Shown here: positions 26,388 to 36,100 of the stretch, piece by piece
Layout of the letters: each line of letters begins with the position of its first letter
How positions within the stretch are numbered: position 1 is the first letter of the stretch
NCBI GenBank assembly: GCA_009731375.1
Contig: BJOX01000024.1
Coordinates: 1,420,722 to 1,484,721, forward strand
Reading direction: 5' to 3'
Source: Paulinella micropora
Lineage: Eukaryota; Cercozoa; Imbricatea; Euglyphida
DNA length: 64,000 nucleotides
Notes under the pieces: generated by a model
Seen by the model: the letters and a program-made list of their open reading frames with translations, nothing else
What the model was told of the DNA's origin: nothing
Database searches by the model: none
Program-made: the position numbers and the translations under genes

Positions 26388-29021
26388 NNNNNNNNNNGAA
26401 CATAATCAATTTTTACACTTACAAGTGTCTTTCGGTACTTACAATATGTTTAATGCTTAATATGCACTGACAGAGAAAACAGGATTGTATCGAGTACGTA
26501 ATCATAGTTCATCGCGTTGGTGTAACTGTGCACAGGGCTTGCATGCAGGCTTTGTCCCTCCCAGGAACTACGCTGTGGAGGAGAATGTTTACTACGACCT
26601 GGATCTGATGAACAGTGAGACCCATGTTTGCGCACTCGGACGCGAGCGCGACAACACGAAGCCGCTGAAGCCCTGCAAGGACTGCGATGCTGGTCGCTAC
26701 AGCGTGAACGGAATCGGCGCCTGCCGCCCGTGCTCTCCTGGCTTTGCCAACGCTTTAACAGGCCAGACCGAGTGCCAGCGCTGTCCGGAAGGACAGGTGA
26801 CCTACAACTTCGGAGAGCTGCAGTGCCAGTCGGAAGGAGATCGGCTGCTTTACGACCCGATCGTTGGATGCTCGAACTATACCAACAACACTCTGACGGT
26901 CGGTGTGCAGCAGGTAGAGGTCTCAGCGAACTTTACGATCAACCGCTGGTCCCCAACCTTCGAAGAAACGCTGAACGCGTACATGAACCGCTTCAAGTGC
27001 TTCTTCCAAATGAAGTCCATGCGGCTCGAAGAGCTGGCGGTCGCCGTCAAGAATGGCTCAGTGCAGTTTGCGTTCACGGACTCGGGCGTGTATGCGCAGT
27101 ACAAGTATCGTTATCAAGCCAAGGCTATTGCTACAGTGGTGCGCTACTACGACGGGCGCGCCTACAAGCGACAAGGCGGCGTCATATTTCGCTTGACCGA
27201 CAAGCACACCGATATTAAAAACCTGTCGCAGATCACCATGGAGCGGAACCTGACGGTGTGCCCTACAGACAAAGAGTCGTTTGCGGGCTGGAATGTGCAA
27301 CGTTACGAGTTTTTCAAGCAGGGCATCGACGTGAACGAGGTGTTTGGGCGAATCGTGTTCTCGGGAGGTCACACCGAGTCGGTGCACATGGTGGCGAGCG
27401 GTGCATGCGACATCGGGTATATTTTTTTCTCTCTGTGTGCACTGCGTCTGCTGCATCCCGTGTGATACGTGCTCAGCAAAACACAGAGACAGATAGCACA
27501 CACACACACACACACACACATACACAAACAAATGCACAGCCCTTCATCGCTCCGTGCTTGCTGGTCATTTATTTTCAGAGCCACACATTTACATATACTG
27601 CGTAATCAGCGGACAAGCCGCACTGTCCCAAACACTTTACATTTTCTACACACAGACACTATGTGCTTGCAGGTTTGCGCGCACGTATTCCATTCGCATC
27701 CTGATCAACAACGGAATATACCCGGCAGGCACCTTTACCATCATCAATGAGCGATTCCACAGCGGCTTCAACCTGCAGTCATCTTCAGTTCTGTACTCGG
27801 AGTGGGCGTTTACAGTCATGAATGGCGTTCCCGAGGACGTGTCAAGCAACGCGATCATTCCGCTCTTGGGAATGCGGGAGTTCGACGCTGCTGCCGAGAC
27901 GGTAATACTATATCCATGATTTTGTTGATTGTACTAAGCAGGCTTGTATCGAATATGCAACATGCAGCAGACAGAAAATGCGGCTGTACGTTGCCAAGTA
28001 AAAATGCATGCGTGTTGGTGTAACTGTGCACAGGGCCTGCATGCAGGTTTTGTCCCTCCCAGGGACTACGCTGCGGAGGAGAATGTTTACTACGACCTGG
28101 ATCTGATGAACAACGAGACCCATGTTTGCGCACCCGGACGCGAGCGCGACAACACAAAGCCGCTGAAGCCCTGCAAGGACTGCGATGCTGGTCGCTACAG
28201 CTTTGACGGAATCGGCGCCTGCCGCCCGTGCTCTCCTGGCTTTGCCAACGCTTTGACAGGCCAGACCGAGTGCCAGCGCTGTCCGGAGGGAGAGGTGACC
28301 TACAACTTCGGAGAGCGGCAGTGTCTGCCGGAAGGAGATCGGCTGCTTTACGACCCGATCGTTGGATGCTCGAACTACGTCAACGACACTCTGACAGTCG
28401 GTGTGCAGCAGGTAGAGGTCTCAGCGAACTTTACGATCAACCGCTGGTCCCCAACCTTCGAAGGAACGCTGAACGCGTACATGAACCGCTTCAAGTGCTT
28501 CTTCCAGATGAAGTCCATGCGGCTTGAAGAGCTGGCGATCGCCGTCAAGAATGGCTCAGTGCAGTTTGCGTTCACGGACTCGGGCGTGTATGCGCAGTAC
28601 AAGTATCGTTATCAAGCCAAGGCTATTGCCACAGTGGTGCGCTACTACGACGGGCGCGCCTACAAGCGACAAGGCGGCGTCATATTTCGCTTGACCGACA
28701 AGCACACCGATATCTTCAACCTGTCGCAGATCACCATGGAGCGGAACCTGACGGTGTGCCCTACAGACAAAGAGTCGTTTGCGGGCTGGAATGTGCAACG
28801 TTACGAGTTTTTCAAGCAGGGCATCGACGTGAACAAGGTGTTTGGGCGAATCGTGTTCTCGGGAGGTCACACCGAGTCGGTGCACATGGTCGCGAGCGGT
28901 GCATGCGACATCGGGTATGTTTTGTTTCGCTGTGCACCATGCACACACACTTACGCACGCATACCCACAGGCATACACACAGACACATACTCGGCCATGC
29001 ACGCAGACACACTCACTCAAG

Positions 29022-29069
<48 letters not shown>

Positions 29070-30585
29070 GCACATACACATACACACACACACACATACC
29101 CGCACACACACACACACACACACCAATAGAGAGAGAAAGAGAGGGGGGGGGGGGGGGGGGGGACNNNNNNNNNNATCTGTCATTCAAAGCCACTCACACA
29201 TTCCCAGACGCCGCTTGCACAAAGCTGCGAAGAAGCGAACACCCGCACACTCGCAAACACTTTACATTTTCACCATGCAGATATGGCGTGCTTACAGGTT
29301 TGCGCGCACGTATTCCATTCGCATCCTGATCAACAACGGAATATACCCGCCAGGCACCTTTGCCATCATCAATGAGCAATTCTACAGCGGCTTCACCCTG
29401 CAGTCATCTTCAGCTCTGTACTCGGAGTGGGCGTTTACAGTCATGAATGGCGTCCCTGAGGACGTGTCAAGTAACGCGATCATTCCGCTCTTGGGAATGC
29501 GGGAGTTCGACGCTGCTTCCATGACGGTATATCCGCGACTATGTTCACATATTTTGTTGATGTGCTAAGGACGGATGTAACGAATTATGCAACATGCAGC
29601 AGACAGAAAATGCGGCTGCACAAAGACATGTAAGCATACATGCGTGTTGGTGTAACTGTGCACAGGGCCTGCATGCAGGCTTTGTCCCTCCCAGGAACTA
29701 CGCTGTGGAGGAGAATGTTTACTTCGACCTGGATCTGATGAACAACGAGACCCATGTTTGCGCACCCGGACGCGAGCGCGACAACACAAAGCCGCTGAAG
29801 CCCTGCAAGGACTGCGATGCTGGTCGCTACAGCGTGAGCGGAATCGGCGCCTGCCGCCCGTGCTCTCCTGGCTTTGCCAACGCTTTGACAGGCCAGACCG
29901 AGTGCCAGCGCTGTCCAGAGGGACAGGTGACCTACAACTTCGGAGAGCGGCAGTGTCTGCCGGAGCAAGATCGGCTGCTTTACGACCCGATCGTTGGATG
30001 CTCGAACTACGTCAAGAACACTCTGACGGTCGGTGTGCAGCAGGCAGAGGTCTCAGCGAACTTTACGATCAACCGCTGGTCCCCAACCTTCGAAGAAACG
30101 CTGAACACGTACATGAACCGCTTCAAGTGCTTCTTCCAGATGAAGTCCATGCGGCTCGAAGAGCTGGCGGTCGCTGTCAAGAATGGCTCAGTGCAGTTTG
30201 CGTTCACGGACTCGGGCGTGTACGCGCAGTACAATCAACGATACCAAGCCAAGGCTATGGCCACAGTGGTGCGCTACTACGACGGGCGCGCCTACAAGCG
30301 ACAAGGCGGCGTCATATTTCGCTTGACCGACAAGCACACCGATATTAAAAACCTGTCGCAGATCACCATAGAGCGGAACCTGACGGTGTGCCCTACAGAC
30401 AAAGAGTCGTTTGCGGGCTGGAATGTGCAACGTTACGAGTTTTTCAAGCAGGGCATCGACGTGAACGAGGTGGTTGCGCGAATCATGTTCTCGGGAGGTC
30501 ACACCGAGTCGGTGCACATGGTGGCGAGCGGTGCATGCGACATCGGGTATATTTTTTTCCCGCTGTGCACAATACACAAACATAC

Positions 30586-30622
<37 letters not shown>

Positions 30623-33600
30623 AATTGTCCATTCTGTTGTGGTCATCTATTTCGCAGAGTCACTCACACATTCCCTCACGCTGTCTCGCGCACAGCTGCG
30701 CAGGCAGCAGGCATTCGCACACTCTGAAAGACTTTGCATCACGCAGATATGGCGTGCTTACAGGTTTGCGCGCACGTATTCCATTCGCATCCTGATCAAC
30801 AGCGGAGTATACCCGCCAGGCACCTTTACCATCATCAATGAGCAATTCCACAGCGGCTTCACCCTGCAGTCATCTTCAGCTCTGTACTCGGAGTGGGCGT
30901 TTACAGTCATGAATGGCGTCCCTGAGGACGTGTCAAGTAACGCGATCATTCCGCTCTTGGGAATGCGGGAGTTCGACGCTGCTTCCATGACGGTACAAAT
31001 GTGCTCTGTGCTCTGCGTAGTTTTTTTTAGATCCGATATGAAAGTCGCTTTTAAGCCTGGGAATTCGAATTTAGTATATTGGTCTCAGAAACGATCAGGA
31101 TTCGGCTGCATATGGATCCTTTGAGAATAGATTTTATGTTTCAAGCATGTGTCGCCTTGCGAAAGTATGCTTTGGTTTTGCTCGTTTGTTAGGGCCTGCA
31201 TGCAGGTTTTGTTCCTGCCAGAGACTATTCAGCCGAGTTCAACGTAGGCTACCAACTAAACCTCGTGGACCCTGTTTCAGGCGTTTGCGCCCCGGGTTCT
31301 CAGCGCGACTATTCGCAGCCATTGAAGCCTTGTGTTGCGTGCCCGGTTGGTCGGGAAGGCCGGGACGGTTTGGAATGCCTCGCTTGTGCTCCAGCATTTT
31401 ACGGCGACAAGCAAGGCCTTGTAGAATGCAAACGGTGCCCTCCCGGCTTCACGTCGCGGTCTTATGGCGAAACCAGCTGCATCGAGATGAAAGACACTCT
31501 CAAATACAAACCGATCGAAGAATGCGCAAAGTTCGACGATAAGACTCTCAAGGTCGGAGTGGTGTGGGAAGCAAGTCTCGAGCTGGCAGTATCACGCTGG
31601 CAGGTAAACGTGTTCCCTCGTCCGTTCGAAAGGATTGCTCATTCTCCCTGCCTTCCTCTATCGCATGTCTATCTTCTGTTTTCCTGTCAACTTGTCATTT
31701 TCTTCTATCTATAACATAGCTATCTTATCTTCTATTTATACATCATCTGTCGGTTGATCTTGATCTCGATCCAACCAAGACATGCACATCATGCGTGTGC
31801 CCTAATATTTACGCAGCCCACGTTCGAAGGAGTGCTCAATGAATATTTCAACCGTTATCAATGCTTCTTCAAAATGGTGCCACTTTCGCATGCGGAAACA
31901 GACCAAGCAGTCAAGAAGAAGGAGGTGGACTTTTTGTTCGCCAACTCCGGAACATTTGTCGAGTATTCACACTCGGACGGCCTTCGGGTGCTGGCATCGG
32001 TCCTGCGGATCTTCAACGGGATCATGTCTCCTTACTATGGAGGAGTGATGTTCCAGCGCACGGACCCGAATGCCACTGAGGTCGTGACGCTGGAGGGCTT
32101 AGCTGCGATGTCGCCCAAGTTACTTGCCTGCCCGCCCTCCCAGGATTCCTTCGTCGGCTACCAGGCACAGAAGTACGAGTTCTTCAAACTAGGGCTGAAA
32201 GCGGAGGAAGTCTTCAGCAAGATCGTGTTCTCAGGCAGCTTTGACGAATCTGTCAAGATGGTGGCTAATGGCTCATGCGATGTCGGTATGGTCCGCACGG
32301 AGACTTTGGAACGATTGGTGCGAGAAAGTGTTTACAAGGTCGCCCTCGTGCTCCATTTGTTTCTGGATATGAGCTGTTGTTGTTGTTGGTGTTGCCGTTT
32401 TTGTTATTGTTGCTGTTATGGTTATCGTTAAATTCATTTCTTCTATACTCCTTGGTGAGATAAGACCATTTCATTTTTCTTGCGACAGGCTGAGGACTTC
32501 TCTATCATCAACGCGCGGACCTACGATGATTTCTTCCAACTGGTTTCTACCGACCTTTATCCGGAATGGCCGTTAGCGGCGCTTCCTCATGTGCCCAAGG
32601 CGATCACGGATGTCGTCCCGACCCCACTGCTTGCTTTGAGGGTCCTTTCACACTCTCTGCTGTCTCGCAGCCTAATCGTCTGCACAGTTTGGTATGATGT
32701 GGTACTTGTTTGTTTTCATATGTGTGCCTTCTTGCAATTTGATTTGCTGCTCTCGGTACAAGTCAGCTTAACACCAACATTTGCTGGTTTGTAGGAATGG
32801 GACGAAGCTTCTATCAAAGGCGCGCATGCGGGCTTTACTACCTCCTTTTCGTACGATTCGGTGGCCGAGGTGCGGTATCAGCTCGGGTTGGAGGAAGGTG
32901 CAACTTGTGGACCGGGTGCGTACCGTGACACCTCCACCCCGATGCAGCGTTGCGAAAAGTGCGAACCCGGGGAAATCAGCGAGACAGGTCACCAGGCAGT
33001 CGCAGCAGCAGCTGATTGTAAGAGTTATTACATGCCGTGAGCTGTATTTTCTCTGTATGTGTTTGTTTGATACTATGAGTGTATGGTGTACATTTTGGTG
33101 GCAGAAGATGTGCGTTCCAGTTTTGAAAACGCATGTGTTATGCGTGCGTGTTCTGGCAGGGATTGGCGTGTGCGTACCGTGTCCCCAAGGGTGGATTTCA
33201 CCAAAGGCAGGCGGTGCTGCATGTTTAGCCTGTCCCTTTGGCTTCTACACGAGTGGTCATGGCTCCGCAGTGTGCAGCGAGTACTCAGTCACCCTGTCCC
33301 TTAGCCCAGGTGCGCAGTACGCGGTATGGGTAATAGTCGCAGTGCTGGGCCTGTTCTGCCTCAGTGTGTTTCTGTCGGTCATCGTGCACCGCAACACCAA
33401 ACTGATGAAGGCATCCTCGGTGACTTTCAACTTGGTCCTGATCATGGCATGCTTGGTGGTTGTGGTGGGGACGGTGCTCTTCACCGTTCCGCCCGAACCC
33501 AACAACTGGGTTTGTTCCTTGCGCTGGTGGGTCCCTTGCATCGCATCCAGCACGGTGTTTGGTACCCTCTTTTCCAAGACATACCGGCTCTACTCCATCT

Positions 33601-35234
33601 TCCGCATCTTTGAGGCCAAGCAAAAGATTCCCCAAGCGATCCGGTTCAAGGACACCAGGGTGGCAGCGATGGTGGGCGGATTTGTGGCAGCCACTACTTT
33701 CGTACTGATCATCTTCTTTGCCGTGGAACCACCCTTCTACCAAAAGCTTCAGATTCAGACAGAAGGCCAGGACTTCTACACCTACGTGCATGCTTGCGAT
33801 ATCAGCAAGGTGTTTGTGCCTCTTATCTTCGTGCTTTACGTGATCCTTCTGTCTGGCCAGAGCTGGCTGGCCTTTCGCGTGAGAAAGCTACCGACAGTCT
33901 TCAACGAATCGCAGCTGATCGCCTGGTTGCTCTACAACACGGTGTTCGTCGGCATCATCGGTGTCATGGTCGACTTCATGTTGGACAAGAGAGCGATCAC
34001 AGCCAAGATGATGGTGCGGTCGGTCGCGCTGCTGCTTGGAGCAATCACCCCTGTGTTCGTGCTCTACGTCCCTAAACTGCTCGAGATCTACCGCGATCAA
34101 ATGAACAACTCCAAGTACTCGAGCAAGGACCACACTAGCGCTAACACGAGGACTGGCGGGACTCAAGTCGGCGTTGCCGGCTCGCGCGTCCCTGGAGTCG
34201 GTCACGGCTCCTCCGTTGTCGGCGTTTCTCACAATAAGACTGGTAACGAAAAATCCAGCTGCATCAAAATATAGTAATACATATTCATGTACAAAGCAAG
34301 CACGTATGACATTTTGAATATCCCGCGAGTTGCTGGTTTTCACACAAGGTTTCCTTTGCTGTACTGTATAGGTACTCGCCCACACAAGTCAAACAAAGGC
34401 GCCAGCAATGTTCAGTCCGCATTGTCGGGACTTAGCGACGCCGGGGATGAAGAAGTGTTTGAAAACTTTCAGGTACTTGACCTGATTTCATGTTTTTAGT
34501 TTTCTTTCCAAACTTGCAACAAGCAATGCATAAAACAGGAACAAGGTGATATTAAAGAGCGCAGACTTTCAAAAGTAAATGGATTCGTTCATTACTTTAT
34601 TGTTTATTTATGTTTGATTTCTTGCTATTCGTTTCATTATTTGCTGTTTGTATTTATAAAAAAAGCGTAAATATTTTAGTTATATTTATTAACTTCATTT
34701 GAAATATGAATGTGTGTGTGTGTGCAGTTCGATATCGTGCCAGACTCCGATGTTGCGGGAGATGAAACTTACGCCTACAGATCAGAGGGCTTGGAGCTAA
34801 AGGGCGGGCAGAAAATGCACGTTCGGACAAGCCAGAATATTTCTATGGATGACGTAAACGCAGCTGAGTCGAGAAGCCCGAGAAGCCCGATGAGTGCCAC
34901 AAGCAAAGCTTCCCCTCCCAGAACGGCAGAAGCCTTGCGTGAAGCACCTCGTCGCTCACGCACCGATGAGATGCCGAACCCTGCGGTTTCATCTTTACAG
35001 AAACCCTTGCCCCCTCTTCACCGCCATAGCGGTAGCCAAACGAGCGGGTTTCCATCGCCAGCTGAAGGCGCGACGAACTTCACAGGACCAGTAGTTCACC
35101 TAGCTCCAGTCGACCGTGGCACTACGAACGTCCCTGCACTGCCTACCTTAGAAGCCAGTGATGATAATAGAGTGCTTTCCGGAAATGAAGTGAATTCGAG
35201 ATCTTGGGACCAGGATCATCTCGACGTAGCCTAA
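18239..35234 (+). CDS. Right copy of a multi-module receptor: 8 PhnD-like binding domains, Cys-rich linkers, class C 7TM
   Basis: Exons read: 18239-18418, 18739-18816, 18898-18972 or beyond (runs into a gap), 19940-20043, 20579-20647, 20863-20916, 21031-21291, 21453-21552, 21748-21788, 21859-22013, 22174-23967, 24427-24655, 24740-25620, 25806-26034, 26536-27416, 27673-27901, 28034-28914, 29298-29526, 29666-30546, 30764-30992, 31193-31603, 31817-32338, 32489-32641, 32795-33017, 33160-34242, 34372-34472, 34728-35234. Every junction has GT and AG and keeps the frame, except across the gap at 19004-19294. The visible product is about 3,500 residues. Order: signal peptide, eight PBP type II domains alternating with Cys-rich segments, seven helices, cytoplasmic tail. 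By family knowledge, 7TM_3 receptors sense small ligands at the cell surface and usually act through G proteins. Their normal ligand domain is a type I fold, so the tandem type II domains are the odd part. The ligand is unknown. Confidence 0.9.
18739..18972 (+). CDS. Receptor exons 2 and 3: N-lobe of binding domain 1, truncated by a gap
   Basis: Exon 2 (18739-18816, 26 codons, phase 0) gives [13 protein letters not shown] followed by EMVPYSHSQ. These match NRYQC and KMVPLSHAE of module 8. Exon 3 begins at 18898 and gives [13 protein letters not shown], the counterpart of VDFLFANSG. It then runs into a poly-C tract and the N run at 19004, so its donor cannot be seen. A 78-nt exon with modest donor GTCTGC is less certain than the later exons. 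The residue-level match to the other modules is the main support. Confidence 0.68.
19004..19294. other. N run (291) inside the right receptor gene
   Basis: The gap lies between a poly-C tract (18973-19003) and a long (CA)n/(CACG)n array (19295-19482). It hides the end of exon 3 and probably one more exon of binding domain 1, since residues between VSPG and IVAGF are missing. Confidence 0.95.
19295..19590 (+). repeat. (CA)n/(ACGCAC)n then (GA)n array in a receptor intron
   Basis: A run of CACACG units followed by pure CA, then GAGAGA with AAGAG interruptions to 19590. The inverted counterpart in the left arm is hidden by the N run. It produces long spurious dipeptide frames on both strands. 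Confidence 0.95.
19940..21552 (+). CDS. Receptor exons: remainder of binding domain 1 (five exons)
   Basis: Exons 19940-20043, 20579-20647, 20863-20916, 21031-21291 and 21453-21552 are phase-compatible. They read through the same landmarks as the other modules: a hydrophobic strand ISVLATIRD, an exposed loop, [15 protein letters not shown] (counterpart of [15 protein letters not shown]), [18 protein letters not shown] (counterpart of [16 protein letters not shown]), and [14 protein letters not shown] (counterpart of [14 protein letters not shown]). This domain is split into many more exons than any later module and is the most diverged one. It probably represents the ancestral, unamplified form of the unit. 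The introns contain (GTT)n and poly-pyrimidine tracts. Confidence 0.85.
21748..22013 (+). CDS. Receptor exons: first Cys-rich linker
   Basis: Exon 21748-21788 ([14 protein letters not shown]) and exon 21859-22013 continue in frame from the binding domain. The first carries the linker signature GxHAGF that opens every module. The second has the spacing of ephrin-receptor-like/GCC2_GCC3 repeats: [15 protein letters not shown], then [17 protein letters not shown]. It joins the long exon at codon position 2. These Cys-rich knots act as stalk or spacer segments in other extracellular proteins. The assignment to that family is by motif spacing. Confidence 0.85.
22174..23967 (+). CDS. Receptor long exon: Cys-rich, binding domain 2, Cys-rich, most of binding domain 3
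   Basis: One uninterrupted exon of 1794 nt encodes the end of linker 1, all of binding domain 2, linker 2, and domain 3 up to GACDIG. In every later module an intron sits after GACDIG or its equivalent, and another sits before GLHAGF. Both positions are uninterrupted in domain 2 ([11 protein letters not shown] and FQTTFDFSK), so introns were lost here or never gained. Domain 2 is diverged from the others ([26 protein letters not shown]). Domain 3 belongs to the near-identical group. Codons are open throughout. Confidence 0.92.
24427..24655 (+). CDS. Receptor exon A of binding domain 3
   Basis: This 229-nt exon begins with one nucleotide completing the Gly codon of GACDIG and ends in phase 0. 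It encodes the last 76 residues of the domain, including the strand TFTIINEQF and the conserved [15 protein letters not shown], the second-lobe return strand of the fold. The intron before it (23968-24426) holds (CT)n, (CA)n, (GA)n and poly-G tracts. Confidence 0.9.
24740..26034 (+). CDS. Receptor module 4: Cys-rich linker plus PhnD-like domain (exons B and A)
   Basis: Exon B (24740-25620, 881 nt) and exon A (25806-26034, 229 nt) form a 1110-nt, 370-codon cassette with phase-0 ends. Residues 1-95 hold the linker ([13 protein letters not shown], then the Cys pairs of [29 protein letters not shown] and [15 protein letters not shown]). The rest is the binding domain ([62 protein letters not shown]). 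Differences from sister modules include VAVNNGS for [16 protein letters not shown] for TDKHTDIFN, and a changed segment GIYTADTF. Confidence 0.92.
26536..27901 (+). CDS. Receptor module 5: Cys-rich linker plus PhnD-like domain
   Basis: Exon B is 26536-27416 and exon A is 27673-27901, with the same 881 + 229 nt layout and phases as module 4. Visible differences are CALGRERDN in place of [19 protein letters not shown] in place of [22 protein letters not shown], and DIKNLSQIT. Loss of the Arg before the last linker Cys is a small change next to a structural Cys. The upstream intron carries a 49-nt poly-A tract followed by a 10-N gap (26388-26397). The B-A intron carries (CA)n. Confidence 0.92.
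28034..29526 (+). CDS. Receptor module 6: Cys-rich linker plus PhnD-like domain
   Basis: Exon B is 28034-28914 and exon A is 29298-29526. The domain reads like module 3 ([35 protein letters not shown]) rather than modules 4 and 5. Stretches have therefore been shared between non-adjacent modules, as expected from gene conversion or block duplication. Exon A has [12 protein letters not shown] where the others have [12 protein letters not shown]. The B-A intron includes (CT)n, (CA)n, a poly-G tract and a 10-N gap at 29165-29174. Confidence 0.92.
29666..30992 (+). CDS. Receptor module 7: Cys-rich linker plus PhnD-like domain
   Basis: Exon B is 29666-30546 and exon A is 30764-30992. Distinguishing residues are [54 protein letters not shown] and [12 protein letters not shown]. 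The matching left-arm module (4482-5830) reads AKVIASVV and NEVVGRIMF at the same places, which is allele-like divergence within one module. The B-A intron is short and contains (CA)n. Confidence 0.92.
31193..32641 (+). CDS. Receptor module 8: membrane-proximal, diverged linker and binding domain
   Basis: Exons 31193-31603, 31817-32338 and 32489-32641 are all phase 0. The linker begins [13 protein letters not shown] and holds [16 protein letters not shown] and [18 protein letters not shown]. The domain reads [82 protein letters not shown] and [13 protein letters not shown]. Its intron positions differ from those of modules 4-7, and its sequence is well diverged, so it lies outside the recent amplification. 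The left arm has a 6-nt longer version of the first exon (3678-4094). Confidence 0.9.
32795..34242 (+). CDS. Receptor exons: last Cys-rich segment and class C (7TM_3) membrane domain
   Basis: Exon 32795-33017 ([26 protein letters not shown]) and exon 33160-34242 join to give [17 protein letters not shown] and [15 protein letters not shown] just before the membrane. The helices can be followed in order: helix 1 at [17 protein letters not shown], helix 2 after [13 protein letters not shown], helix 3 at [17 protein letters not shown], the class C signature [14 protein letters not shown], helices 4 and 5 at [16 protein letters not shown] and [14 protein letters not shown], helix 6 after [13 protein letters not shown], and helix 7 ending at [15 protein letters not shown]. 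The Cys at the top of helix 3 and the Lys-Thr-Tyr-Arg stretch are typical of the GABA-B/metabotropic glutamate class. An alternative reading of this last exon runs on to a stop at 34272-34274. Confidence 0.92.
34372..35234 (+). CDS. Receptor exons: cytoplasmic tail
   Basis: Donor GTAACG at 34243 and acceptor at 34371 link the 7TM exon to 34372-34472 ([19 protein letters not shown]). A second intron leads to 34728-35234, which ends at TAA 35232-35234. The frame is kept at both junctions. The tail is about 200 residues, Ser/Pro/Arg-rich with several SPR/SPM-type sites, and has no recognisable domain. If the first intron is retained, the protein stops at 34274 with a short tail ending SCIKI, so two tail lengths are possible by alternative splicing. 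The whole arrangement, including the splice signals, is conserved in the left arm. Confidence 0.8.
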
Positions 35235-36100
35235 GCTAGCTGCTTCCTGAAGCAAGTTCAAGACTCCTTATGAAACAATATATTCCTTCATGAAGCAAGT
35301 TCAACACTCCCTATGAAACAATATGTTCCTCAGCGTTTTGAAACTTGAAAAAAGGCAGTTTGAGCAGTTTCAGGTGCTTCTCACATACAGCGGCTAATTA
35401 CTCATACACAGAGAACTACGTGTAAATCATAGATACATGCTGTAATTCATCCGTACCGAAATGCTTGATGAAAGTAAAGTGCGTAAGGGCCTGTAGTCAC
35501 AGCAGCAGTCCCTGAAAGTAAGATTTGCATTTACATATTATGGATAGATGATTGCTATTAGTTATGCTTCCTAGAACGCACTAGAAAGTGCAAAGCGGCG
35601 CCTTTTTTTAATTAATTACTTTTTCTGTTGCGTTTTATTTTGTGAATGCATCAGCGCCAACATTGAAGAATGCACTATGATAGTCTGTCACCTTCAATCT
35701 TTCATATACATATGTTCAATAGTAATATGTAGAACCTTTTTACTAATTGAAGTCTCGGTTCACATAATAATACTTTCAACACAACATCTCATAAACAGTA
35801 CTGCACAGTCATTTGTTTCGCTTGGTAAGCGCTCGGGATTGTTCAGAGCGTTGTACTATGAGTATGTATTAATATCTATTTGGTAATATTTTAGTTATTA
35901 ATATGATACATGCTAGTCGGGAGTAGTTGGAAGTTTAATTACGACTACTTATAGAATTATTTTACTCAGTGACCTCTAAATAGTTCTAGTCAATTAGCGT
36001 AACGGACGTAACGCACGTCATAGGCATTGCGCATTGGACGATAACCATTGGGTAGCAGTTACATTCTTAACCGTCCTGCGCACTTTTAACTTGTCACGTT
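35235..36100. other. 3' flank of the receptor, no gene seen
   Basis: AT-rich sequence after the receptor stop. The only structure is a tandem duplication of about 43 bases (35248-35330, TGAAGCAAGTTCAA unit, two copies with few mismatches). No obvious polyadenylation signal stands out close to the stop, and no coding frame of note is present. Confidence 0.6.

Larger units (their letters stand above)
54..35234. repeat. Giant inverted repeat: two arms of about 16 kb around a 3.3 kb spacer
   Basis: The minus strand of about 160-16260 reproduces the plus strand of about 19600-35110, exon by exon and intron by intron. Paired positions add up to a nearly constant value: 35278 for the 7TM exon, 35281 for the last binding module, 35872 for the long exon, and 35876 for the innermost exon. 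The drift comes from small indels and N gaps. The arms are not identical. They differ by substitutions, by in-frame 6-, 9- and 21-nt indels, by microsatellite length, and by an extra partial exon in the left arm. What is seen is the symmetry. Whether it is a real palindrome or two haplotypes joined tail to tail cannot be decided here, but allele-like differences and gaps near the joint favour caution. Confidence 0.95.
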
